Below, piece by piece: positions 19,601-25,499 of a stretch of 64,000 nt of DNA (within the stretch, counting starts at the first letter, position 1; every line of letters begins with the position of its first letter). The notes beneath the pieces are model-generated. The model did not search any database and was not told where the DNA came from. It saw only the letters and a list, made by a program, of their open reading frames with translations. The DNA comes from Schaalia sp. JY-X169 (GTDB lineage: Bacteria; Actinomycetota; Actinomycetes; Actinomycetales; Actinomycetaceae). The stretch lies in NCBI RefSeq assembly GCF_014069575.1, contig NZ_CP059675.1, positions 1,860,001 through 1,924,000 of the forward strand, in the 5' to 3' direction. The translations under genes and the position numbers were made by a program.

Positions 19601-20144
19601 CACGGAGGGTAACCCCATGTATGTGGTGTCGCAGAAGTCGATGACCGGTCACGCGAAGGGTGGAGCCGCGGTGTTCCAGATTTCCGGGGTCGGGCAGGTG
19701 TTCCGCGACGGGATGCTCCCGGGCAACAAGTCGCTGGACTGCGTCGATGAGGCGCTGGCGAAGAACCCGTGGCTGGTGTGGCTGAAGCAGCCGCTGGCGG
19801 TCGGGAAGGTTGGGCCCGTGAAGGCGGCACTCGTGACGTCGCTGGGCTTCGGGCACGTCTCGTCGTTCCTGGCGCTGGCGCACCCGGGCGCGTTCGAGGC
19901 GGCCGTGGCTGGCGCGCTCGGCGATGAGGCGCGTGCGGCTTGGCGCGAGCGGGCGCTGGCTCGACTTGAGGAGGGCGCCCACGACCTTGAGGCCGGCATG
20001 CTGGGGCGTGGGGATCTGTTCACGCCGGCGCCGGACCGCAGGTTGCCTGAGGAGGGTGGCCAGGTCGCGAAGGAGGCCGAGGCAGCGATGCTGCTAGACC
20101 CCAACGCGCGACTGGGGGCTGACGGGCGCTACGCCAAGGCGTAG
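10692..20144 (+). CDS. fas: Type I fatty acid synthase (FAS-I), single polypeptide
   Basis: A 3,150-residue bacterial FAS-I that makes long-chain acyl-CoA from acetyl- and malonyl-CoA. Domains in order: acetyltransferase (AGHSQG, Ser 154), enoyl reductase (SPVLLAGMTPTTVDPE and GDGHAGGHHSW-like flavin region), dehydratase/MaoC hot-dog (DFNPIHTSYAAA), malonyl/palmitoyl transferase (AGHSLGEY, Ser 1454), an Ala/Pro/Thr-rich linker, ACP (GVSARRNQ, Ser 1874), ketoreductase (VAVVTGVTPASIAGAV) and ketosynthase (SACATAAV, Cys 2794; KHDTSTNANDPNE; KSMTGHAKGG). The length is normal for the family. There is no C-terminal phosphopantetheinyl transferase; acpS lies 2 kb downstream. ATG 10692 overlaps the beta-subunit stop; ATG 10782 after GGGAG is an alternative start. 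Confidence 0.97.
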   Translation: MTKPDAPSTQHTNSFLTAASGTAQQTGDTKMTSYSAPFYLTLGGDGGTPYALSFAGQATPWQEALAELTTRKDVASEVKDLIDAGQVLLAPLGRSLSVVAGAPVTLPSLLSADEGAPAASMPGILLTQFATLLDLAAEGFDARVHSPIAAAGHSQGILGAAMFEAWVDGDYQKIAAIYALTELMGVAVTAATRSGGARPVGGKFPMLAVVGASPVQVQALIADAGLEGEVTVSLRNSSEQVVVSGAPADLEQIQLAGQKVQAEDEAQIAAKVRGGKPFAPRFAYLPVAAPFHSPLLAGALEQVRAWAADAGIDAALVEDLAPAVLTEPVDWAAEVEPLVEAGAKWILDIGPGDALARITTRVLLGSGVGVVEAGTVAGRDTFLTSTAQFDAPVDWAAYQPRVTTLPDGRRTVETAFSRLTGRSPVLLAGMTPTTVDPEIVAAAANAGYWAELAGGGQVTEPVFAENLAKLKKLLNPGRAAQFNAMFLDPYLWNLQFGAQSIVTKARAAGAPLDGVVISAGIPELEEATQLITDLQAAGFPYVAFKPGTTAQIRQVVTIAQAVPEAAVIVQVEDGHAGGHHSWENLDDLLLATYADIRNTPNLVLCVGGGIGTPERAADYISGQWALAHGRALMPVDGVLIGTAAMTALEAKTTAEVKQLLVDTPGVAIPPTADTLGGWVPAGSTRGGVTSGQSHLRADIHEVDNAAARCARLVSQVSGNEEAVLARRDEIIAALDATSKPYFGDVDKMSYLEWARRFATLSASPIDGSWNDVTWINRFQLLLQRIEGRLSNKESGKIATIFPDLDSARDALGAVDRLEATYPNAASTRVTPTDAAWFVDLCRKYPKPMPFVPVLDSDLLRWWGQDNLWQSQDPRYTADQVRIIPGPISVAGMTRVDEPIGELLGRFETATVERLEAANAPQETLFARLGDSKTPEEFLLNVPYVTWSGNLVDNPARVVPADMLKIARREDSDVYDLVVSLDTAWDNTPGGDNLHAVRKLTVPLAIGEQTDDGGYPVVDRDALPEHMFALLAATAGVGGETITGDPITALPTMVSSEDSVFGEAHWTFTINRGLADMHRGATGEALPARFELDTWTPDAILGLCWPAIYAALGSALIEGNYPVIEGLLSAVHLDHTARLYVDVDDLLGEDGSTQLTVVARTTGLDESSAGRVVTVQEALYHDGQEIGFFQERFAIRGRIGSDSVPVDVPAAAGLAVGVTDTPRSQLRRARVVAPANMTTFANVSGDFNPIHTSYAAARVAGLEDALVHGMWLSAVAQNLVGAREGKQPGYRITGWTYNMYGLVNLNDPVDLTVERVGRIPGGGLLLEVTAKIDGQIVSRATATTAPPTTAYVYPGQGIQRQGMALEEMATSDAAREVWERADRLTKDALGFSILTVVRDNPTEMVVGDQVLRHPDGLLNLTQFTQVALATVAFAQTERLREMGALVDRAYFAGHSLGEYNALSAYGEVFPLENVLEIVFHRGSTMHHLVPRDDKGRSNYRMGALRPNQFGIGDDEVVAYVDSVAEKSGEFLQIVNFNLAGQQYAIAGTIEGLKALNEDASARAAAAGGKGPFMYVPGVDVPFHSRVLRDGVPEFRDKLESLVPADIPSERLVGKYIPNLVARPFEVTRSFAQAILDEVPSEPIAALLASDEAWEEAAADEDALARLLLIELLCWQFASPVRWIETQDLMFTPVEDGGLGVERLIEIGLGASPTLAGLGEKTLKLDEFSGSSSAALNVQRDEQVVTCVDVRFVDDEDEDATSDGGSAAADLQTSSAVGTSSDSAKATSTVGTSADAAKSTSAPAPAPAEADYVPAATVPAPAAPVAATGGPSGADVADIPFAASDAIKVLMAYTNKLRPEQIDAGDTTDTLTAGVSARRNQLLMDLSAELGLPSIDGAADASVGELAISVDKLAHHYKAFGPVLTEAIRDRLRKVLGGAGVKPTFVGDRVREVWQLGDGWANATTAQVLLGSREGDSARGGELASLATSAGSKAEAEAIVDAAVGQVSAMRGIAVSLPSAGGANGGGGGVVDSAALDAYADKVTGPSGALAQTAKHLLEVLGLEGVGLLPAGFASEDEELLADALAARTVEAELGPRWVEMVQPRFSAAKAVLIDDRWASAREDLARVWNAAPEDRPALVTFGGAGETVAKHATWWADKARHEGRDELADYYTEAAQAATSNPDLPFAGQVAVVTGVTPASIAGAVSARLLRGGATVIATSSKVDAARLAFAKDLYAKNAAGDAALWLVPANLASYRDVDALVEWIGTEQDKVVGATKEIVKSALVPDLFFPFAAPPVMGSMADSGEQFEAQARLLLWSVERAISGLAALADRSAKAKRVHVVLPGSPNRGMFGGDGAYGETKAAFDAITNRWSAESIWARGTTLAHPKIGWVQGTGLMGGNDALAPAARKAGIRTYTTDEMADELVALCTAEARANALEGPLDADLTGGLAMGVDFKALQAAAAADAAATADDSDVAEDVALIPALPSPAQAKLASYDPAEWAGVNANLEDMVVVVGIGEVGPWGSARTRWQAELGLESDGEVELTPAGVLELAWMMGLITWAESPESGWYDADGNLVEPGDIFDRYRDEVVARSGVRSFITDAGIVDLGTQEDAAVFLNTDVTFTVPDRETAESYVVEDERLTRIRPLEDGEWEVTRLAGAQARLPRRATLTRTVGGQFPTGYDASKWGLSPALLEGMDRIAAWNLVSAVDAFLTAGFSPAELLQAIHPADVASTQGTGFGGMTSMRKLFVDRFLGEEYPQDVLQETLPNVVAAHTMQNFIGGYGPMVQPVSACATAAVSVEDGLDKIHTGKAKFVVAGATDDLSVESLVGFGSMNATANSAEMAAKGLNERFYSRANDRRRGGFIESQGGGTVLLARGDLAAELGLPVLSVVAFAQSFSDGIHTSIPAPGLGALAAARGGKDSRLAVSLEALGLGADDIAFVSKHDTSTNANDPNESDLHSRVAAALGRTEGNPMYVVSQKSMTGHAKGGAAVFQISGVGQVFRDGMLPGNKSLDCVDEALAKNPWLVWLKQPLAVGKVGPVKAALVTSLGFGHVSSFLALAHPGAFEAAVAGALGDEARAAWRERALARLEEGAHDLEAGMLGRGDLFTPAPDRRLPEEGGQVAKEAEAAMLLDPNARLGADGRYAKA

Positions 20145-20153
20145 CCGCTAGCG

Positions 20154-20198
20154 GGGTATGGGGAGCGCTACGCCAAGGCTTGGCCGCTCCCCATACCC
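20154..20198. terminator. Hairpin after fas, probably bidirectional terminator
   Basis: A perfect 14-bp stem (20154-20167 and 20185-20198) lies between the convergent fas and SDR genes. Its loop repeats the last codons of fas (GCGCTACGCCAAGGC), which suggests a local duplication of the gene end. No long T run follows. Confidence 0.55.
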
Positions 20199-20265
20199 GG
20201 CCGCCCCTACTGCACCCCGGCCCTCCCCCGGCCCTTCGACCCACCGGCGACCACCGTTCCCGCCC

Positions 20266-20582
20266 CTACTGCACCGACCAGCCTCCGTCGGTGGGGAGCA
20301 GAACGCCGTTGACGTGCGAGGAGTCCTTACTTAGGAGCCAAGTAATCGCCGCGGCCTGCTCATCGGCGGTGGCAATCGGGGGGAGCAGTTCAAGGAAGGG
20401 GGCCATGCGTTCTTTGGCAAAGTCGGACTTGAACGATCCCTCGATGCCGGTGGCCGTCCCACCGGGTGCGACAGCATTGACCCGTATACCGTGCGGTCCG
20501 TAGAGGAAGGCTTCACTCTTGGTCATTCCCGCAATGGCATGCTTGGAAGTGCCGTAAGCGGTGCCTGCTGCATTACCGCGTA
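20266..20582 (-). pseudogene. Short-chain dehydrogenase/reductase, C-terminal remnant
   Basis: About 105 residues match the C-terminal half of a classical SDR oxidoreductase: active-site YGTSK, GIRVNAVAPGGTATG, then NGVLLPTDGGW at the end. The Rossmann half with the cofactor-binding GxxxGxG motif and catalytic Ser is missing. Upstream of about 20582 the frame runs into unrelated sequence with no SDR similarity. The break lies directly beside the membrane gene at 20625, so insertion of the SatD/membrane pair, or a deletion next to it, probably removed the 5' half. It is not expected to be active. Confidence 0.8.
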
Positions 20583-20624
20583 CGCAACCTAACCGACACG
20601 CAGACTCGCATGCGTACTCAGGTT

Positions 20625-21020
20625 CTAGATCGGGAGCACTGCACGCGCCACGATCGCGACAAGCACGGCCCAAGTCATGGACACCAGCGTGCCAAGAACG
20701 AACTTCTCCGACGCCTCCGGCGTTCCGAGTTCCTTAAACCGACCTAGGCCTTTGACCGCAACTATCACAGCAATCAGGGAAACCTGCCCCATCAAGATGG
20801 CGCCGGCAACTGCAAATCTCTCAATGAAGCCAATCCAAAGTCCCCCGCGTAACACCGACGGGTTCTGATCGCCGGACGCACCCCGCGAACCGGCACGCTG
20901 AGCGCCCTCCGAGTTTCGCCGCGCGGACGCCCTCAACGTCAAGAGCACGATCGGCCAACCCGTGACAGAAGCAAGAAGGAGAACAACGAGTTCCACTAGT
21001 AACCGCAAGGGTTCCGCCAC
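20625..21020 (-). CDS. Small membrane protein paired with the SatD-family gene
   Basis: 131 residues with three predicted membrane segments: about 6-29, 66-85 and 104-127. A polar loop rich in Ser, Arg and Gly lies between the first two. The loop GRFKEL followed by SEKFVLGTLVSMTWA resembles the small membrane proteins often encoded beside SatD genes, but I do not know a function. It sits 59 bp downstream of the SatD-like gene on the same strand, probably in the same transcript, and abuts the broken SDR gene. Confidence 0.7.
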   Translation of the reverse strand: MAEPLRLLVELVVLLLASVTGWPIVLLTLRASARRNSEGAQRAGSRGASGDQNPSVLRGGLWIGFIERFAVAGAILMGQVSLIAVIVAVKGLGRFKELGTPEASEKFVLGTLVSMTWAVLVAIVARAVLPI

Positions 21021-21079
21021 TGGCCCCTCCTTACTCTGCTACGCCCCATTCGAAAACCAGCACCCATTCCATCCCGGCT

Positions 21080-21715
21080 TCACTGGTCCGAAGACGAGCC
21101 TCTATCCGCCTCTTCCAGAAGACGCTCAAGAAGCGGGATTGCCTCCCGCTCTACCTTCCATTCCGCAGCTTGGAGCCGCTGACTAAGCGCCTGCCGAGTG
21201 ATACCCATTCTGGGGGCAACCTCCGACATTGTTAACTCTGACGCGGAGGCATCCATGGCGTCAATGGCTTCCCACCCGGCTTCCGTCCTCGTCTGCCAAA
21301 GGGTGGCCAAGAGTCGAAAATACGCAGAAATCTCTTGCGACTGCCTACCACTCGGTGACCGGAACGCAACGGACGGACGCGCGCGCTTCGCCTCTTCTAC
21401 TGCAGTACGTGCGAGGACGAACGCCTGTCCGCGCGCGCTTCTCACCGAGTTTGGCAACGGATATTCGACCGCACCCACCGCCACACCTACGGACCAACCC
21501 CGGATTCGCACCAGGTCACGCACCACGGCGATCACGCCAGCAGCCGAGCTTAGTAGGCACTGGAACTCGTCGCCGACAGTCCGTTCGATGGGCAGCACCA
21601 ATGAGGTCGAAGCACCCTTCGGGCCCCGCAACACACCCTCGACCCGGTGCATGGCGGCAGGAACGAGGTCTTCGGCACCACGCGAGCCTCGCTGGTCAAC
21701 ATCAATCACAAACAT
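21080..21715 (-). CDS. SatD-family protein with C-terminal helix-turn-helix
   Basis: 211 residues resembling the SatD family, named from an acid-tolerance locus of Streptococcus mutans. The N-terminal part contains VGDEFQ, a motif that recalls nucleotidyl-cyclase-like folds, and VGVAVGAVE. The C-terminal part (about 160-195) looks like a DNA-binding helix-turn-helix (MSEVAPRMGITRQALSQRL). The start FVIDVDQRGSR corresponds to the family's usual DVVGSR-type beginning. It heads a two-gene unit with the small membrane protein downstream. A role in stress sensing or DNA-linked regulation is possible but not shown. Confidence 0.75.
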   Translation of the reverse strand: MFVIDVDQRGSRGAEDLVPAAMHRVEGVLRGPKGASTSLVLPIERTVGDEFQCLLSSAAGVIAVVRDLVRIRGWSVGVAVGAVEYPLPNSVRSARGQAFVLARTAVEEAKRARPSVAFRSPSGRQSQEISAYFRLLATLWQTRTEAGWEAIDAMDASASELTMSEVAPRMGITRQALSQRLQAAEWKVEREAIPLLERLLEEADRGSSSDQ

Positions 21716-21843
21716 CCCGCAAGTCTAATCTCTTGCATTTGTGTCTGCAAGGTTTTTTGCTTTCCCGTACGTGGCGCGCCGCGAAGTGACAGGCAGCCGC
21801 ACCTGGTCGGTCCATCGCAAGCATCCACCTGACGCGTCCCTTC

Positions 21844-21944
21844 GGTCCCCCACGGGCTGCTCGGTCCCCCAGAGGTCGAATCCGAGGTCGATTTGCCCCC
21901 TAATCACGCCCTGCGGAGCTCCGAGGACCCTATGGGGGACCCAG
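21844..21944 (+). repeat. GGTCCCC-bounded intergenic repeat, copy F2
   Basis: Begins with two GGTCCCCCA copies (21844 and 21863) and ends with AGCTCCGAGGAC (21917-21928) then GGGGGACC. Same layout as 46901-47001 and the end of 739-890. Confidence 0.7.
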
Positions 21945-22003
21945 GGCGACGCCAAAGCGGGCACACACTGAAGTGCAACCAGACGCCCACGCCCTCGTCG
22001 CCG

Positions 22004-22009
22004 TAGTAT
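22004..22009 (+). promoter_or_regulatory. -10 box TAGTAT for a leaderless start
   Basis: TAGTAT ends 6 nt before ATG 22016. It would drive the small ORF and acpS together. Confidence 0.5.
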
Positions 22010-22015
22010 TGCCTC

Positions 22016-22168
22016 ATGACTAACAACGAAGATGGTTTCAACCCCGACAACAGCCAACTGGACCTTGCGGCAGCGTCCTTCGACACCGATGCAGTCACGC
22101 TTGGGGAAGGCGCAAATCCTGAGGCGCTGGTGGGCGAACTGCTCGCCGAAGACAAACTCGACGACTAA
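22016..22168 (+). CDS. Small acidic protein, 50 residues, upstream of acpS
   Basis: A 50-codon ORF, MTNNEDGFNPDN at the start and ELLAEDKLDD at the end, rich in Asp and Glu. Support: an ATG exactly 6 nt after a -10-like TAGTAT, high-GC third positions like its neighbours, and a stop only 6 bp before the acpS GTG. I recognise no family. It may be a real small protein or a leader ORF that couples acpS translation to a leaderless message. Confidence 0.5.
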   Translation: MTNNEDGFNPDNSQLDLAAASFDTDAVTLGEGANPEALVGELLAEDKLDD

Positions 22169-22174
22169 CTCGCC

Positions 22175-22669
22175 GTGACACCCGCCCCGCCCAACGCAGA
22201 CCCGCCTGGAGTCCCCAAGGGTGTGTGTGTCCTCGGCATCGGCACCGACATCGTCCACATCCCCGATCTGGCCCAGCAGATCAGCACGGTCGGGTCGCGG
22301 TTCGGTGAGCCGGGCGTGGTTTTCACCGCCAGGGAACTCCGCCGCGCAGAGTTGCGCGCAACCCACAAAGGCGACCGTCTCGCAGACCACCTGGCGGCAG
22401 TTTGGGCAATTAAGGAAGCTGCGCTCAAAGCGTGGGTTGCGGCGCTCGAAGCCAGCGGGACACCCCTCCCACTACCAGTCGACGGAGTTGTGTGGTCAGA
22501 AATCGTCGTGAGTCATACGCCCTCGGGCGTTCCATCGGTGCACCTCACGGGGACAATGGCTAACGCCTTCACGACGACTGTCCCGGTGCCAGACCCGAGA
22601 TGGCACGTCTCCGCATCCCACGACGGAGACTACGCCCTCGCCTTCGCGGTCCTCGGCTACGCGGCATAG
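22175..22669 (+). CDS. acpS: Holo-[acyl-carrier-protein] synthase AcpS
   Basis: A 164-residue phosphopantetheinyl transferase. It moves 4'-phosphopantetheine from CoA to the ACP serine, here most likely Ser 1874 of FAS-I, which lacks its own transferase domain. Seen: GIGTDIVHIPDL with the magnesium-binding Asp, FTARELRRAE, and AVWAIKEAALKAW with the catalytic Glu and Lys. It is slightly longer than typical AcpS (about 120-130) because of an N-terminal extension and loops near 95-115. The start at GTG 22175 follows the small ORF by 6 bp. Its 3' end overlaps the convergent esterase gene by 13 bp. Confidence 0.92.
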   Translation: MTPAPPNADPPGVPKGVCVLGIGTDIVHIPDLAQQISTVGSRFGEPGVVFTARELRRAELRATHKGDRLADHLAAVWAIKEAALKAWVAALEASGTPLPLPVDGVVWSEIVVSHTPSGVPSVHLTGTMANAFTTTVPVPDPRWHVSASHDGDYALAFAVLGYAA

Positions 22670-23640
22670 CCAAGCAGGTCCCGAACCCACTTGATTTGCT
22701 TGCGCACCTGATACGGGCCACCGCCCTCGTGCCCGTTGAACGGGTACACCTCCATCGCGGTCTCACCCCGACACCAGTTGCGCGCGGCGAACCCGGTTGA
22801 CGGCGGAGTCGTCTCGTCCATGAGACCCACGGAAAACAGTCCGGGAGCCACGATCCGCTTTGCGAAGTTGACGCAGTCGAAGTATGACAGCGTGTTGAAG
22901 ACGAGGTCGATGTCGTCCCGTTTGACACTGAGATAGTCAACAATCTCCTGATACGGGTACGCGCCAGTGAGCCCAATGGCCCGCTCAAAATTGCACAGGA
23001 ACGGCACGTTCGCCATGAAACCGGCGACATTTCCGTCGAGGGCGGACGCCGCCAATGTAATCGCGCCGCCCTGACTGCCGCCCGTTGGGATCACGCGGGT
23101 TGGATCCACGCCGGGAAGCAGCCTCGCGATCTGCAACGCATGTGCGGCGTCTGTAAAAACACGCCGGTAATAGTAGGTATGCGGGGAGCGAATCCCCCGG
23201 GTCATGAAGCCACCGCCGGATGCATCCGTATCGGAAGTGTCGCCCGTGTCGCCGCCGCCACTCCAACGTGTTCCCTGCCCGCGTGTATCCACGATGAGGT
23301 GGGCGAGGCCGGAAGCCGCCCACGTGAGGTGCTCTTCGACCAGTCCACGTCCGCCACCGTAACCGACGAACTCAACAATGATTGGCAGCTGTTCTGTGAC
23401 TGCGGCCGGGCGCGTGTATCGAGCGTGGATTACTTGGCTTCCAAAGCCGGGAAACGTCACGTCCCATGCATCGATGACATGAAGTGTGGACCGCGATGGC
23501 GTCATCGATATGGCCGAGGACGGGTCCTTCACACTGTGCTCAGCCAATGTTGCGGCCCAGAACTCGTCAAAATCTGCTGGCTCCCTAACGTCAGGACGGT
23601 AAGCCTGAAGTTCGGTGAGTGGATAATCAAGAAAGGGCAT
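22657..23640 (-). CDS. Acetylxylan esterase / cephalosporin-C deacetylase family (CE7-like)
   Basis: A 327-residue alpha/beta-hydrolase of the AXE1 family, which deacetylates acetylated sugars or similar small esters. Typical features: N-terminal LTELQAYRPDVREPADFDEFW, the RGQG motif (DTRGQGTRWSGG), nucleophile elbow GGSQGG, acidic residue in GLMDETTPPS and final His in NGHEGGG. The length matches the family. There is no signal peptide, so it is cytoplasmic. It is convergent with acpS and diverges from the ABC exporter, and looks like a single-gene unit. The natural substrate is unknown. Confidence 0.92.
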   Translation of the reverse strand: MPFLDYPLTELQAYRPDVREPADFDEFWAATLAEHSVKDPSSAISMTPSRSTLHVIDAWDVTFPGFGSQVIHARYTRPAAVTEQLPIIVEFVGYGGGRGLVEEHLTWAASGLAHLIVDTRGQGTRWSGGGDTGDTSDTDASGGGFMTRGIRSPHTYYYRRVFTDAAHALQIARLLPGVDPTRVIPTGGSQGGAITLAASALDGNVAGFMANVPFLCNFERAIGLTGAYPYQEIVDYLSVKRDDIDLVFNTLSYFDCVNFAKRIVAPGLFSVGLMDETTPPSTGFAARNWCRGETAMEVYPFNGHEGGGPYQVRKQIKWVRDLLGYAA

Positions 23641-23756
23641 GGTCGTACTAACTCCGCGTGGCTGCTCGACGTTGAGGGTTTGGTGAACAGGACAAGGTTA
23701 CCGCTCTGGAATGCTCCGGTGAAAAACGGCACGTGCCAAATGTCGGAGGGTGCCCT

Positions 23757-23762
23757 TAGTAT
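23757..23762 (+). promoter_or_regulatory. -10 box TAGTAT for a leaderless start
   Basis: TAGTAT lies 6 nt before ATG 23769 of the ABC exporter operon. A GGAGGG at 23745-23750 would serve a TTG at 23763 instead. Confidence 0.5.
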
Positions 23763-23768
23763 TTGGGA

Positions 23769-25499
23769 ATGTTAGGAAAACTGCTGGCCAGGTACCTTGG
23801 GCCCTATAAGTGGTACATCGTCGGCGTCATCGTGTTTCAGATGGTGTCGGTCATCGCCGCGCTTTACCTACCAACACTGAACGCCCAAATCATTGATCAG
23901 GGTGTTGCGCAGGGCAATATCGGGTTGATTTGGCAACGTGGCGGGTGGATGCTGGCGATCGCATTCATCCAGATCACTGCGTCCGTGCTGGCGCTCCTTC
24001 TTGCTGCACGTGCCGCCATGGCAATGGGTCGTGACATCCGCAATGCGGTTTACACCAAGGTTTCCGGCTTCTCAGAACGTGAGGTGAACCATTTTGGTCC
24101 CGGCTCCCTGATTACCCGCAACACAAACGATGTGCAGCAAGTGCAGATGCTGGCCATGATGGGTTCAACCATGCTGGTCATGGCACCTTTGATGGCCATC
24201 GGCGGGATAGTAATGGCTCTGCGTCAGGATGCTTCCCTGTCATGGATTCTCGCGGTTGCCATCCCTGTTTTGCTGGTCGCCGCAGGACTTATCATGGTTC
24301 GGTTGATTCCCCTGTTCCGCGAATACCAAGAGCGGCTCGACACCGTGAACCTGGTTCTTCGTGAGCAGCTCACCGGGGTCCGGGTGGTGCGCGCGTTCGT
24401 TCGTGAACGGGTTGAGGCCGCACGCTTCTTGGTTGCGAACACCGACATCATGGTTGTTGGCCGTAATGTCGGCTCAATCTTTGTCCTCATGTTTCCGCTG
24501 GTGATGTTGATCCTCAATGTCACAACCACGGCTGTGCTCTGGTTTGGAGCCATCCGCATCAATGACGGGACCATGGAAGTCGGAACGATCATGGCTTTCA
24601 TGCAGTACATTGCCCAGGTCCTCTTCGGGATTGTCATGGCAACCTTCATGGCAATGATGTTCCCGCGGGCAGTTGTTTCCGCGGAACGCATCACCGCGGT
24701 CCTCAACTCAAAGTCCACTCTGGAAGAGCCCACAGATCCCGTCCTCGTTCAGCCCAGTCCCGGTGAAGTGGCGTTCAAAGACGTGTCGTTTACCTTCCCC
24801 GACGCGGAAGAGCCCGTACTGGCGAACATTTCTTTCGTTGCACCCAAGGGGCAGACGACGGCCGTAGTTGGCTCGACGGCTGCGGGGAAGACAACGATGG
24901 TCAACCTCATCCCTCGCTTAGTCGACGTGACAGACGGGGCCGTCCTTGTCGGTGGCGAAGATGTGCGGAATCAGGAACTCGAGAACCTGTGGTCGACCAT
25001 TGGCTACGTGCCGCAGAAGCCTGTTCTCTTTGCCGGTACAGTGGCCACGAACCTGCGCTTCGGAAATGAACATGCAACGGATGAAGAACTTTGGGCTGCA
25101 TTGCGCGTTGCCCAAGCAGAGGATTTCGTCGCAGATATGGAAGGACAACTCGAGGCGAGGATTTCCCAGGGCGGAACGAATGTTTCCGGCGGGCAGCGCC
25201 AACGCCTTTCCATTGCGCGCGCCCTTGTTCGCAACCCAGAGGTTTTGATTTTTGACGACTCTTTTTCCGCCCTCGACCTTACGACGGATGCCCGACTGCG
25301 CGCAGCGCTATGGAAGGAATTCCCAGATACCACCAAGATTGTCGTCGCACAACGAATCTCAACGATCACTGAGGCAGAGCAGATTTTGGTAATCGAGGAC
25401 GGACGGGTTGTTGGATCCGGCACGCACGCTGAACTACTCAAGACAAGTCCCACTTATGTGGAGATTGTTGAGTCACAACTGGGCGCGGAGGTGTCCTGA
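23769..25499 (+). CDS. ABC exporter half-transporter A (heterodimer, degenerate ATP site)
   Basis: A 576-residue fusion of a six-helix exporter domain (about 1-300) and an ATPase domain. Seen in the ATPase: Walker A GSTAAGKTT (about 368), Q-loop YVPQKPVLF, intact signature VSGGQRQRLS, but Walker B followed by Asp instead of Glu (VLIFDDS) and AQR in place of the usual AHR switch His. These are the marks of the inactive-site partner in heterodimeric exporters such as BmrCD or TM287/288. Its partner gene starts on the last base of this stop codon. The likely role is drug, lipid or peptide export; the substrate cannot be told. The start could also be TTG 23763. Confidence 0.93.
   Translation: MLGKLLARYLGPYKWYIVGVIVFQMVSVIAALYLPTLNAQIIDQGVAQGNIGLIWQRGGWMLAIAFIQITASVLALLLAARAAMAMGRDIRNAVYTKVSGFSEREVNHFGPGSLITRNTNDVQQVQMLAMMGSTMLVMAPLMAIGGIVMALRQDASLSWILAVAIPVLLVAAGLIMVRLIPLFREYQERLDTVNLVLREQLTGVRVVRAFVRERVEAARFLVANTDIMVVGRNVGSIFVLMFPLVMLILNVTTTAVLWFGAIRINDGTMEVGTIMAFMQYIAQVLFGIVMATFMAMMFPRAVVSAERITAVLNSKSTLEEPTDPVLVQPSPGEVAFKDVSFTFPDAEEPVLANISFVAPKGQTTAVVGSTAAGKTTMVNLIPRLVDVTDGAVLVGGEDVRNQELENLWSTIGYVPQKPVLFAGTVATNLRFGNEHATDEELWAALRVAQAEDFVADMEGQLEARISQGGTNVSGGQRQRLSIARALVRNPEVLIFDDSFSALDLTTDARLRAALWKEFPDTTKIVVAQRISTITEAEQILVIEDGRVVGSGTHAELLKTSPTYVEIVESQLGAEVS

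Larger units (their letters stand above)
21716..22015. other. Intergenic region with a GGTCCCC-bounded repeat
   Basis: 300 bp between the divergent SatD and small-ORF genes. It contains repeat F2 (21844-21944) and the -10 box of the small ORF. No other gene is seen. Confidence 0.6.

Noticed and set aside
18345-19982. A 545-residue open frame on the minus strand
   Set aside because: It lies wholly inside fas, matches no family and has the composition expected of an antisense shadow of high-GC coding DNA.
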